NCBI RefSeq assembly: GCF_036311985.1
Contig: NZ_JAZDCJ010000009.1
Reading direction: 5' to 3' (one strand)
DNA: 56,717 nt
From: JAZDCJ01 sp036311985
GTDB lineage: Bacteria > Actinomycetota > Actinomycetes > Actinomycetales > Micrococcaceae
Part shown: one piece after another, positions 46,398 to 56,717 of the stretch
How positions within the stretch are numbered: the first letter of the stretch is position 1
Layout of the letters: each line of letters opens with the position of its first letter
Notes under the pieces: generated by a model
What the model saw: only the letters and a program-made list of their open reading frames with translations
Told to the model about the DNA's origin: nothing
Database searches by the model: none
Translations under genes and position numbers: made by a program

Positions 46398-47276
46398 ATG
46401 AGTGCCGAACAACCCGCCCCGTACGGATCAGCAGCGCCGGCGGCCGCCGCGGCGGCCCCGTCGTCGGGCCGCACGCCGGCCCGCATCCGCACGCACCACC
46501 TGCTCCAGGCCAAGGCCGAGGGGCGCCGCTTCGCGATGCTGACGGCCTACGACCAGTACATGGCCGAGGTCTTCGACGAGGCCGGCATCGAGGTGCTGCT
46601 CGTCGGCGATTCCGCCGCGAACAACGTCATGGGCTACGAGACGACCCTGCCGATCACGCTCGACGAGATGATCGTGTTCGCCAAGTCGGTCACGGCCGGC
46701 TCGCAGCGCCCGCTCGTGGTCTGCGACCTGCCGTTCGGCTCCTACGAGGTCTCCCCCGCGCAGGCCGTCGAGTCCTCCGTCCGGCTCATGAAGGAGGCCC
46801 GCGTCCACGCCGTGAAGATGGAGGGCGGCGCCCACTTCGCGGAGCACGTGCGGGCGCTGACCGCCGCCGGCGTGCCCGTCATGGCCCACATCGGCTTCAC
46901 GCCCCAGAGCGAGCACGCCCTCGGCGGCTACCGCGTCCAGGGGCGCGGCGGGACCGCGGCCCGGCTCGTCGAGGACGCCCTGGCCCTGGAGGCCGCCGGC
47001 GCGTTCTGCGTCCTCATGGAAATGGTCCCGGACTCCGCCGCGGCCGCGGTCGATGCCGCCCTGACCGTGCCGACCATCGGCATCGGCGCGGGGGCCTCGA
47101 CGACCGGCCAGGTGCTCGTCTGGCAGGACATGCTGGGCCTGCGCACGGGCCGGACCGCGAAGTTCGTCAAGCAGTACGCCCAGCTGCGGCCGATCGTCGC
47201 CGAGGCGGCCGCGGCCTATCACCGCGACGTCCTCGAGGGATCGTTCCCGGCGGCCGAGCACGGATTCGCCGACTAG
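46398..47276 (+). CDS. panB: 3-methyl-2-oxobutanoate hydroxymethyltransferase
   Basis: This 292-residue enzyme makes ketopantoate from 2-oxoisovalerate and methylene-tetrahydrofolate, for pantothenate and CoA synthesis. It shows MLTAYDQYMAEVFDEAG, LLVGDSAANNVMGY, CDLPFGSYE, KMEGG and the C-terminal TIGIGAGASTTGQVLVWQDMLG. An Ala/Pro-rich tail of about 30 residues precedes the domain. The ATG at 46398 directly follows a -10 box. The gene is divergent from glnA2 and convergent with the small SPOR-like gene. panC and panD are not in the window. Confidence 0.95.
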   Translation: MSAEQPAPYGSAAPAAAAAAPSSGRTPARIRTHHLLQAKAEGRRFAMLTAYDQYMAEVFDEAGIEVLLVGDSAANNVMGYETTLPITLDEMIVFAKSVTAGSQRPLVVCDLPFGSYEVSPAQAVESSVRLMKEARVHAVKMEGGAHFAEHVRALTAAGVPVMAHIGFTPQSEHALGGYRVQGRGGTAARLVEDALALEAAGAFCVLMEMVPDSAAAAVDAALTVPTIGIGAGASTTGQVLVWQDMLGLRTGRTAKFVKQYAQLRPIVAEAAAAYHRDVLEGSFPAAEHGFAD

Positions 47277-47292
47277 CTAGACGCAGGCCGGG

Positions 47293-47478
47293 CTAGTCCT
47301 CGTCCTGCGCGTCCCAGGCCGCGTTGCGCTGCTCGACCTTCTCGAGCGCCCGCTCGGCCTCCTCGCGCGTCGCATAGGGCCCGATGAGCTGCGTCCAGTC
47401 CGACTGGGCCCCCGTCTCGACCTGCTTGGTCACCGTGTTGTACCAGTAGTCGCCCTGCGGCCGTCCCTCTGCGGACAT
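47293..47478 (-). CDS. Small SPOR-like domain protein
   Basis: This 61-residue protein resembles a single short SPOR-type repeat: GDYWYNTVTKQVETG, then LIGPYATREEAERALEKVEQRNAAW, the pattern of aromatic strand, GPY turn and helix. Full SPOR domains bind denuded peptidoglycan, but this one has no membrane segment or signal peptide, so its role is unknown. Many actinobacteria encode it beside map. The ATG at 47478 follows GGGAGGA. The gene is convergent with panB and divergent from map. Confidence 0.8.
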   Translation of the reverse strand: MSAEGRPQGDYWYNTVTKQVETGAQSDWTQLIGPYATREEAERALEKVEQRNAAWDAQDED

Positions 47479-47558
47479 CCCGGTCCTCCCGTTCGTCGAC
47501 GATGGCGGCGTGTTCCGCCGTGCTCCGCCCACCCTACTCCGGCGCCCGCCGGGGACGA

Positions 47559-47564
47559 TAGGAT
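47559..47564 (+). promoter_or_regulatory. -10 box of map, leaderless type
   Basis: TAGGAT ends 7 nt before the ATG at 47572. Confidence 0.6.
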
Positions 47565-47571
47565 CGAGACC

Positions 47572-48447
47572 ATGCCAAGCAGCGCCACCGCACCCGTCGG
47601 GACCCTTGCCCCCGGCGTCCTCTCCCCCGAACGACTCGTCCCTCCGGGCATCGCCCGCCCCGAGTACGTGGGCCGGCCCGCGCCGGCGAAGTTCGAGGGC
47701 TCCGACGTCCCCTCCGCCGAGACGACCGAGCGGATCCGCGCCGCATCCCGGCTGGCCGCGCAGGCGCTCGAGCTCGTGGGCGCCGCCGTCGTCCCCGGCG
47801 TCACGACCGACGAGCTGGACCGGATCGGCCACGGTTTCCTCGTGGACCACGGCGCCTACCCCTCGACGCTCGGCTACCGGGGCTTCCCCAAGTCGCTGTG
47901 CGCGTCCATCAACGAGGTCATCTGCCACGGCATCCCGGATTCGACGGTCGTCCAGGACGGGGACATCGTCAACATCGACATCACCGCCTACCTCGGCGGC
48001 GTGCACGGCGACACGAACGCGACCTTCCTCGCCGGTGACGTCGACGAGGAGTCCCGCCTGCTCGTCGAACGCACCCGGGAGTCGCTGCGCCGCGCGATAC
48101 GCTCGGTCATGCCGGGCCGCGAGTTCAACGTGATCGGCCGGACGATCTCCGCCTACGCCAAGCGCTTCGGCTACGGCGTGGTGCGGGACTTCACCGGCCA
48201 CGGCGTCGGCGAGGCCTTCCACACGGGGCTCATCATCCCCCACTACGACGCCGCCCCGGGCTACAGCCGCCTGATCGAGCCGGGCATGGTCTTCACGATC
48301 GAGCCGATGCTGACCCTCGGCACCATCGAGTGGGACATGTGGGACGACGGCTGGACGGCCGTGACCCGCGACCGCAAGCGCACCGCGCAGTTCGAACACA
48401 CGCTCCTGGTGACCGATTCCGGCGCCGAGATCCTGACCCTTCCCTAG
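47572..48447 (+). CDS. map: Type I methionine aminopeptidase
   Basis: This 291-residue enzyme removes the initiator methionine from new proteins. The metal ligands are in NIDITAYLGGVHGDTNATF (two Asp), DFTGHGVGEAFH (His) and the late glutamates FTIEPML and QFEHTLL. An N-terminal extension of about 45 residues with GTLAPGVLSPERLVPPGI is like the actinobacterial MapB type, where it carries an SH3-binding-like segment. The ATG at 47572 follows a -10 box by 7 nt. ppgK starts 10 nt after the stop, so the two are co-transcribed. Confidence 0.95.
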   Translation: MPSSATAPVGTLAPGVLSPERLVPPGIARPEYVGRPAPAKFEGSDVPSAETTERIRAASRLAAQALELVGAAVVPGVTTDELDRIGHGFLVDHGAYPSTLGYRGFPKSLCASINEVICHGIPDSTVVQDGDIVNIDITAYLGGVHGDTNATFLAGDVDEESRLLVERTRESLRRAIRSVMPGREFNVIGRTISAYAKRFGYGVVRDFTGHGVGEAFHTGLIIPHYDAAPGYSRLIEPGMVFTIEPMLTLGTIEWDMWDDGWTAVTRDRKRTAQFEHTLLVTDSGAEILTLP

Positions 48448-48457
48448 AAAGGACACC

Positions 48458-49267
48458 ATGGCCAAGGACAAGGAATCCTCCGGCAAGCGCAAGCACCGCG
48501 AGGCGATCGGCATCGACATCGGCGGCACCGGGATCAAGGGCGGGATCGTCGACCTGAAGAAGGGCAAGCTCGTCGGGTCCCGCTTCCGGATCGACACGCC
48601 GAAGCCGGCCACGCCGGAGGCCGTCGCCGTCGTCGTGGGGCAGATCGTCGAGGAGCTGTCCTCGCGCGAGGGCGCCCCCGCAGGGGACGTCCCCGTCGGC
48701 GTGACCTTTCCGGCGATCATCCACCACGGCGTGGCCCTGTCGGCGGCCAACGTGGACGAATCCTGGATCGGCACGGACGTCGACGCCCTCCTCACCGAGC
48801 AGCTCGGGCGCCCCGTGCAGGTCATGAACGACGCCGATGCGGCCGGGCTCGCGGAGGCCCGGTACGGCGCGGGGAAGGGCGTGGACGGGACCGTCCTGGC
48901 GATCACGCTCGGCACCGGGATCGGCGGCGCCCTGGTCCACGACGGCGTGCTCGTGCCGAACTTCGAGCTCGGGCACCTCGAGATCGACGGCTACGACGCC
49001 GAGTCGCGCGCCTCGGCCGCGGCCCGGGAGCGGGAGGAGCTGTCGTGGGAGGACTACGCGCAGCGCCTTCAGCGCTACTTCTCCCACGTGGAGTTCCTCT
49101 TCTCCCCCAACCTGTTCATCGTCGGCGGCGGCATCTCCAAGCGCAGCGAGGACTTCCTGCCGCTGCTGGACCTACGCACGCCGATCGTGCCGGCGGATCT
49201 GAAGAACAACGCGGGAATCGTCGGCGGCGCGCTGCAGGCCGCCATCCACTTCGGCTTCGCCTCGTAG
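48458..49267 (+). CDS. ppgK: Polyphosphate glucokinase (ROK family)
   Basis: This 269-residue kinase phosphorylates glucose with polyphosphate, and in many actinobacteria also ATP. The phosphate-binding GIDIGGTGIKGG, sugar-binding NDADAAGLAE, TLGTGIGGAL and FELGHLEIDG motifs fit PpgK. It lacks the zinc-binding cysteine motif of other ROK proteins. A short Lys-rich N-terminus (KDKESSGKRKHRE) precedes the fold. The ATG at 48458 follows AAAGGA and lies 10 nt after map. Two hairpins follow the stop. Confidence 0.93.
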   Translation: MAKDKESSGKRKHREAIGIDIGGTGIKGGIVDLKKGKLVGSRFRIDTPKPATPEAVAVVVGQIVEELSSREGAPAGDVPVGVTFPAIIHHGVALSAANVDESWIGTDVDALLTEQLGRPVQVMNDADAAGLAEARYGAGKGVDGTVLAITLGTGIGGALVHDGVLVPNFELGHLEIDGYDAESRASAAAREREELSWEDYAQRLQRYFSHVEFLFSPNLFIVGGGISKRSEDFLPLLDLRTPIVPADLKNNAGIVGGALQAAIHFGFAS

Positions 49268-49292
49268 CCGGGCTTCGTGGCCGGAAGTGGTG

Positions 49293-49366
49293 CCGGTGGC
49301 GGCTTCGGCTTCCCCTCCGTAGCCGCCACCGGAGCCCTGGCCGCCGCGGGTCCTGGTCCGCGGCGG
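49293..49366. terminator. Two tandem hairpins between ppgK and nrdR (convergent)
   Basis: CCGGTGGCGGCT (49293-49304) pairs with AGCCGCCACCGG (49321-49332). CCGCCGCGG (49341-49349) pairs with CCGCGGCGG (49358-49366). Each could terminate one of the two convergent genes. Confidence 0.75.
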
Positions 49367-49377
49367 TGGTCCCGTGA

Positions 49378-49866
49378 TCAGTCGGCCGTGAGCGGCCGCT
49401 GCCTCCCCTGCGGGGTGGAATCCGCCTCGCGGCGGAGCTTGGTGATCGCCGATTCGAAGTCCTCGAGCGAGTCGAACGCCTGGTAGACGCTCGCGAAGCG
49501 CAGGTAGGCGACCTGGTCCAGCTTCTGCAGCGGGCCCAGGATCGCGAGCCCGACCTCGTGGGCGTCGATCTCCGCCGTCCCGGACGCGCGGACCGATTCC
49601 TCGACCTCTTGCGCGAGGAGGGCCAGGTCGTCGTCGGTGACGGGCCGGCCCTGGCAGGCCTTCCGCACGCCGTTGACGACCTTGGAGCGGCTGAACGGCT
49701 CGGCGACGCCGGAGCGCTTGATGACGCTCAGGCTCGTGGTCTCGACGGTCGTGAAGCGTCGTCCGCACTCCCCGCACTGCCGGCGGCGCCGGATCGACGA
49801 GCCGTCGTCGGCCAGACGGGAGTCCACGACGCGCGAATCCGAATGGCGGCAGAACGGACAATGCAT
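49378..49866 (-). CDS. nrdR: Transcriptional repressor NrdR
   Basis: This 162-residue regulator senses ATP/dATP and represses ribonucleotide reductase genes. The N-terminal zinc ribbon uses the CPFC and CGEC cysteines (3, 6, 31, 34), followed by RFTTVE and the ATP-cone (VIKRSGVAEPFSRSKVVNGVRKAC). The ATG at 49866 gives the family start MHCPFCRH, with GGAAGGA 8 nt upstream; an ATG 9 nt earlier is less typical. Upstream, a TTGTCA/TATGCT promoter contains one of two NrdR boxes, so autoregulation is likely. No nrd structural gene lies in the window. Confidence 0.95.
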   Translation of the reverse strand: MHCPFCRHSDSRVVDSRLADDGSSIRRRRQCGECGRRFTTVETTSLSVIKRSGVAEPFSRSKVVNGVRKACQGRPVTDDDLALLAQEVEESVRASGTAEIDAHEVGLAILGPLQKLDQVAYLRFASVYQAFDSLEDFESAITKLRREADSTPQGRQRPLTAD

Positions 49867-49908
49867 CCGGCCCATCCTTCCGGTCGTGTTCGTCGGGGCT
49901 ACCGCATC

Positions 49909-49938
49909 AGCATAGGACTACATGTGGGTAAATGACAA
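49909..49938 (-). promoter_or_regulatory. Promoter of nrdR
   Basis: TTGTCA (49933-49938) and TATGCT (49909-49914) on the minus strand are 18 bp apart and about 43 nt from the ATG. The first NrdR box lies between them. Confidence 0.7.
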
Positions 49939-49959
49939 GCATGTAACTACCACATGTAG
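49918..49959. promoter_or_regulatory. Paired NrdR boxes upstream of nrdR
   Basis: CTACATGTGG (49918-49927) and CCACATGTAG (49950-49959) are mutual reverse complements with centres 32 bp apart, three helical turns. That is the usual geometry of paired NrdR boxes. One lies in the promoter spacer. Confidence 0.75.
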
Positions 49960-49972
49960 TGGTTTGTGACGC

Positions 49973-51379
49973 CTAGGCCGTCCGCTCGGCGCGCCGCGAG
50001 GGCGTGCGCTCCGGGGCCGTGCGCTCCAGGACCGCGTCGCCGTGCGCCGGCAGGTCCTCCGCGGCGGAGAGCGCGACGACGTGCTCCCCCACCGCGGCGA
50101 GCGCCTCGCGGGAATAGTCGATCACCTGCACGGCCTTGAGGAAGACGGTCGTGTTCAGGCCGGAGGCGAACGCAGCCGTCCCGCTCGTGGGCAGCACGTG
50201 GTTGGAGCCGGCCGCGTAGTCCCCGAGGCTCACGGGGCTGTAGGGGCCGACGAACACCGCGCCCGCGGCCGTGATCCGCCCGGCCACCGCGGCGGCGTCG
50301 CGCGTCTGGATCTCCAGGTGCTCCGCCCCGTAGACGTTGCAGAAGCGGACGCCCTCCTCGAGCGAATCGACGAGCACGACGGCGGACTGCGGGCCGGACA
50401 GGGCCGTCGCGACGCGTCCGGCGTGGCGCGTCGCCGGGACCTGGCGGTCGAGCTCGACCCGCACCGCCTCCGCGAGCGGCGCCGAGTCGGTGACGAGGAC
50501 GGCCGCCGCCTGCGGATCGTGCTCGGCCTGGCTGACCATGTCGGCGGCGATGAACGCCGGATCGGCGGCATCGTCGGCGAGGATCGCGATCTCCGTCGGA
50601 CCGGCCTCCGCGTCGATCCCGACGACGCCCTTGACGAGGCGCTTGGCGGTCGCCACGAAGACGTTGCCCGGCCCCGTGACGACGTCGACGGGCTCGATCG
50701 GATCCCCTCCGGAGGCGGCGTCGATGCCGTAGGCGAAGGCCGCGACGGCCTGGGCGCCGCCGACCGCGTGGACCTCGGTGATGCCGAGGAGCGCGGCCGC
50801 CGCGAGGATCGTCGGGTGCGGCAGGCCCCCGTGCTCCTTCTGCGGCGGGGAGGCCAGTGCGATCGAGCCGACGCCGGCCGCCTGCGCGGGGACGACGTTC
50901 ATGACGACCGAGCTCGGGTAGACCGCGAGGCCGCCGGGGACGTAGAGTCCCACGCGCCGCACGGGGACCCACCGCTGGGACACGGTGGCCCCACCGCCGA
51001 AGTCGACGCGCGCGTCCGCGGGGCGCTGCGCCGTGGCGAAGTCCCGCGCGCGCCGGACCGCTTCCTCCAGGCCCGCCCGGACCGTGGGGTCGAGCCCGTC
51101 CAGGGCCGCGGCCAACGCCCCGGCCGGCACGCGCGTGCCCGATTGCCGGACGCCGTCGAAGCGCTCGGCAAGCTCGTGCAGGGCCGCCGCGCCCTCGGCC
51201 CGCACCCGCTCGATGATGCCGGCGACGGCCTCGGAGGCGCCGTCGAAGCCGCCCTCGGGCCGCGGCATCGCAGCCTTGAGCCCGGCATGGTCCAGCCCGG
51301 CACCGGCCGGGCCGCGCAGGTCGATCGTGCGCAGCGTCGAGGAGTCGTAGCGGGGGGTGTCCGTTGCCTGGGAAGTCAC
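49973..51379 (-). CDS. hisD: Histidinol dehydrogenase
   Basis: This 468-residue zinc enzyme performs the last two oxidations of histidine synthesis. Signatures include VPGGLAVYPSSVVMNVVPA, GGAQAVAAFAYG, GPGNVFVATAKRLV, EAGPTEIAILAD, YGAEHLEIQTRD with the catalytic Glu-His, and NHVLPTSGTAAFASGL with a zinc-ligand His. The start is GTG 51379 with TAAGCT 6 nt upstream, so the transcript is probably leaderless. No other his genes are seen; they would lie outside the window. It is on the same strand as dnaE and separated from it by 77 nt. Confidence 0.95.
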   Translation of the reverse strand: MTSQATDTPRYDSSTLRTIDLRGPAGAGLDHAGLKAAMPRPEGGFDGASEAVAGIIERVRAEGAAALHELAERFDGVRQSGTRVPAGALAAALDGLDPTVRAGLEEAVRRARDFATAQRPADARVDFGGGATVSQRWVPVRRVGLYVPGGLAVYPSSVVMNVVPAQAAGVGSIALASPPQKEHGGLPHPTILAAAALLGITEVHAVGGAQAVAAFAYGIDAASGGDPIEPVDVVTGPGNVFVATAKRLVKGVVGIDAEAGPTEIAILADDAADPAFIAADMVSQAEHDPQAAAVLVTDSAPLAEAVRVELDRQVPATRHAGRVATALSGPQSAVVLVDSLEEGVRFCNVYGAEHLEIQTRDAAAVAGRITAAGAVFVGPYSPVSLGDYAAGSNHVLPTSGTAAFASGLNTTVFLKAVQVIDYSREALAAVGEHVVALSAAEDLPAHGDAVLERTAPERTPSRRAERTA

Positions 51380-51385
51380 CCCACC

Positions 51386-51391
51386 AGCTTA
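51386..51391 (-). promoter_or_regulatory. -10 box of hisD, leaderless type
   Basis: TAAGCT on the minus strand ends 6 nt before the GTG at 51379. Confidence 0.55.
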
Positions 51392-51456
51392 CGACGACGG
51401 CGCGCGGCGGGCCCCGGCGTCGTCCGCCGGATCCGTCACACTAGCGACGCCGTGGA

Positions 51457-55023
<3,567 letters not shown>

Positions 55024-55029
55024 CCGACA

Positions 55030-55035
55030 AGTCTA
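55030..55035 (-). promoter_or_regulatory. -10 box of dnaE, leaderless type
   Basis: TAGACT on the minus strand ends 6 nt before the GTG at 55023. Confidence 0.6.
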
Positions 55036-55107
55036 GTGCCCGGCCCGACGCTTCCCCGGGCCGTCCCGCCAGGCTGGCGCGCCGCCGTCGTCCGCGCCGC
55101 CGCGCGG

Positions 55108-56031
55108 CTAGCCGAGCCCGTGGCGCAGCAGCTCGAGGGCGTGTGAGAGGTCGGACGGGTAGCCGCTCGTGTATTCGACGCGCTCCCCCGTCACGGGGTG
55201 CGGGAAGGCCAGCCGGTGGGCGTGCAGCCACTGCCGGGTCAGCCCGAGGTCGGCGGCGAGCCGCGGGTCCGCGCCGTAGGTCTGGTCGCCCGCGCACGGA
55301 TGGCGCAGGGCGGAGAAGTGCACCCGGATCTGGTGCGTCCTGCCCGTCTCGAGGTGCACCTCGACGAGCGATGCACGCCCGAAGGCCTCGATGACCTCGT
55401 AGTGGGTGACGGAGTCCCGCCCGTCCTCGAGGACGGCGAAGCGCCAGTCATGGCCGGGGTGGCGGCCGATCGGGGCGTCGATCGTCCCCTTGAGCGGGTC
55501 CGGCATGCCCTGGACGACGGCGTGGTAGACCTTCTCCGGCGTCCGGTCGCGGAAGGCCTGCTTGAGGGCCGTGTAGGCCCGCTCGCTCGTGGCGACGACC
55601 ATCGCGCCGGACGTCCCGACGTCGAGCCGGTGCACGATTCCCTGGCGCTCCGCCGCGCCCGAGGTGCTGATCCGGTAGCCGGCGGCGGCGAGGGCCCCGA
55701 CGACCGTGGGCCCGACCCACCCCGGAGAGGGGTGCGCGGCGACGCCGACGGGCTTGTCGATGACGACGTAGTCCGGGTCCTCGCCGAGGATCCTGAGCTC
55801 TTCCACGCGTTCCACCTTCACTTCCAGAGGGTCGGGGCGTTCGGGGACGACGACTTCGTAGGCCTCGCCGGCGGCGGCCTTGCGGGACTTGGCGACGGCC
55901 CGGCCGCCGAGGCTGACGTGCCCCTCGGCGCACCACTGGGCGGCGGCACTGCGGGAGACCCCGAGCGCCTCGGCCAGGACGGCGTCGACGCGCCGTCCCG
56001 CCTGTGCCTCCTGCACGACGACGACGGGCAC
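55108..56031 (-). CDS. rluD: RluA-family pseudouridine synthase (RluD type)
   Basis: This 307-residue enzyme converts uridines of 23S rRNA to pseudouridine. An S4 RNA-binding domain (about 12-60, RRVDAVLAEALGVSRSAAAQW) precedes the catalytic domain with Asp137 in GIVHRLDVGTSG, VIDKPVGVAAHP, EVHLETGRTHQIRVHF and GDQTYG. The GTG at 56031 lies 2 nt after the lspA stop, so translation is coupled. This lspA-rluD pair is common in bacteria. The precise target uridines cannot be read from the sequence. Confidence 0.93.
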   Translation of the reverse strand: MPVVVVQEAQAGRRVDAVLAEALGVSRSAAAQWCAEGHVSLGGRAVAKSRKAAAGEAYEVVVPERPDPLEVKVERVEELRILGEDPDYVVIDKPVGVAAHPSPGWVGPTVVGALAAAGYRISTSGAAERQGIVHRLDVGTSGAMVVATSERAYTALKQAFRDRTPEKVYHAVVQGMPDPLKGTIDAPIGRHPGHDWRFAVLEDGRDSVTHYEVIEAFGRASLVEVHLETGRTHQIRVHFSALRHPCAGDQTYGADPRLAADLGLTRQWLHAHRLAFPHPVTGERVEYTSGYPSDLSHALELLRHGLG

Positions 56032-56033
56032 GG

Positions 56034-56627
56034 CTAGGACTCCCCGCCCGTACCGCTCCCGGGCGCGCCGGTCCCGTCGCCGGCCTCCGCGGCATCGGCC
56101 TTCCGCCCGTCGAGGCCGATCCCCCGGAAGATCAGTACGCACACGACGATCATGGAGCAGACGACGAAGGAATCGGCAATGTTGAAGATCGCGAAGTTGG
56201 GAACGGCGATGAAGTCCACGACGTGGCCCATGCCGAACGACGGCTCGCGGAACAGCCGGTCCATGAGGTTGCCCGCGGCCCCGCCGAGGACGCCACCGAG
56301 GGCCGCGGCCCACACTACGGAGGAGACCTTTCGCAGCGGGAAGGCCAGGATGTAGACGACGACGGTCGCCTGGACGAGCGTGAAGACCCACGTCACGTCG
56401 GTTCCGATCGAGAACGCCGCCCCGGGATTGAGGATGTAGTGCCAGCTCAGCACGGGCGGGATGACGGGGATCGACTCGCCGAGCTCCATCGTGGACTGCA
56501 CGAGCCACTTGGTGAACTGGTCGAGCGCCAGGGCACCGAGCGCCACGGCGAGGAGGATCAGGGCGTAACGGCGCGACCGGGCCGGGCCGGTGCCGTCCGC
56601 CGCGGTGGCGGCCGGTTCTGCATGCAT
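56034..56627 (-). CDS. lspA: Signal peptidase II (lipoprotein signal peptidase)
   Basis: This 197-residue membrane aspartic protease cleaves prolipoproteins. Four hydrophobic helices are visible (about 22-42, 79-97, 103-121 and 145-170). The catalytic aspartates are Asp123 (GGAAGNLMDR) and Asp152 (FNIADSF), and NPGAAFS is a conserved loop. An Ala-rich tail of 20 residues precedes the first helix and a Gly/Asp/Glu-rich one follows the last. The ATG at 56627 is preceded by AGAGGGA. It leads the lspA-rluD operon. Confidence 0.95.
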   Translation of the reverse strand: MHAEPAATAADGTGPARSRRYALILLAVALGALALDQFTKWLVQSTMELGESIPVIPPVLSWHYILNPGAAFSIGTDVTWVFTLVQATVVVYILAFPLRKVSSVVWAAALGGVLGGAAGNLMDRLFREPSFGMGHVVDFIAVPNFAIFNIADSFVVCSMIVVCVLIFRGIGLDGRKADAAEAGDGTGAPGSGTGGES

Positions 56628-56654
56628 GGGGTTCCCTCTTTAACGTGCCGTCGG

Positions 56655-56673
56655 CGGCCGGTTGGACCGGCCG
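56655..56673. terminator. Hairpin upstream of lspA
   Basis: CGGCCGGT pairs perfectly with ACCGGCCG around a TGG loop. It lies about 30 nt upstream of lspA and may end the preceding gene outside the window. A minus-strand TTGACA at 56694-56699 lies beyond it. Confidence 0.4.
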
Positions 56674-56717
56674 TCGAAGGAAGTGTCAACGGGGGGTAAG
56701 AGGACGCCGGACCAACC

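Noticed and set aside
49918..49959. BlaI-type operator near nrdR, because ACTAC-N5-GTAGT occurs there
   Set aside because: The two sites are reverse complements with 32-bp spacing next to nrdR, which fits NrdR boxes better. They lack the TTCTAC/GTAGAA arms seen near cydA.

Overview
The window is chromosomal DNA from a very G+C-rich actinobacterium, most likely a Micrococcales member (Arthrobacter/Micrococcaceae-like). The evidence is the content and order of genes: a second type IIA topoisomerase pair close to the principal sigma factor, fused CydDC, DUF5998, DUF4191, DUF4192 and DUF7455 proteins, PAC2, tricorn protease, polyphosphate glucokinase and NrdR. GTG and TTG starts are frequent. The genus is an inference. 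No rRNA, tRNA or CRISPR array was recognised.

Layout. 1-1097 is the right part of an IS21-family element (istA tail, istB, and four end repeats on an exact 23-bp period). It abuts a small membrane-protein ORF whose start codon lies inside the IS. 1439-6018 (minus) holds a phosphodiesterase/phosphatase-like protein, DUF5998 and a GNAT/acyl-CoA-synthetase fusion (Pat-type lysine acetyltransferase). 6162-18731 holds the topoisomerase IV-like genes parC and parE. Between them lie cydA-cydB-cydDC (cytochrome bd oxidase and its ABC exporter, minus strand) and a divergent blaI-like repressor plus M56 membrane peptidase. Two palindromes sit in the shared promoter region. 18959-24351 holds a DUF7455 zinc-ribbon protein, sigA, DUF4192, an MFS transporter and PAC2. 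24556-30759 holds leucyl aminopeptidase, lipoamide dehydrogenase, a 2-oxo acid dehydrogenase E2 with two lipoyl domains, a small membrane protein and an OsmC peroxidase. 30945-36241 (minus) holds a tricorn-type protease and a membrane serine/threonine kinase. 36354-38822 holds lipB-lipA-DUF4191, followed by an RDD protein.

39634-46242 is a nitrogen block: glnA1 behind a near-ideal GlnR box, a small HTH/cupin pair, glnE, and a second glutamine synthetase lacking the adenylylation tyrosine. 46398-49267 holds panB, a SPOR-like peptide, map and ppgK. 49378-56627 (minus) holds nrdR with paired NrdR boxes, hisD, dnaE, a RluD-type pseudouridine synthase and lspA.

Functional links. LipB/LipA make the lipoate carried by the two lipoyl domains of the E2, and the lipoamide dehydrogenase re-oxidises it. 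GlnE adenylylates GlnA1. The BlaI/M56 pair plausibly controls the bd oxidase. At least thirteen genes have a TANNNT -10 box only 6-9 nt before the start codon, so leaderless or near-leaderless transcription appears to be the rule for first genes here. Three intergenic poly-G tracts (17, 26 and 12+10+11 G) are anomalous and may be sequencing or assembly artefacts at terminator hairpins.
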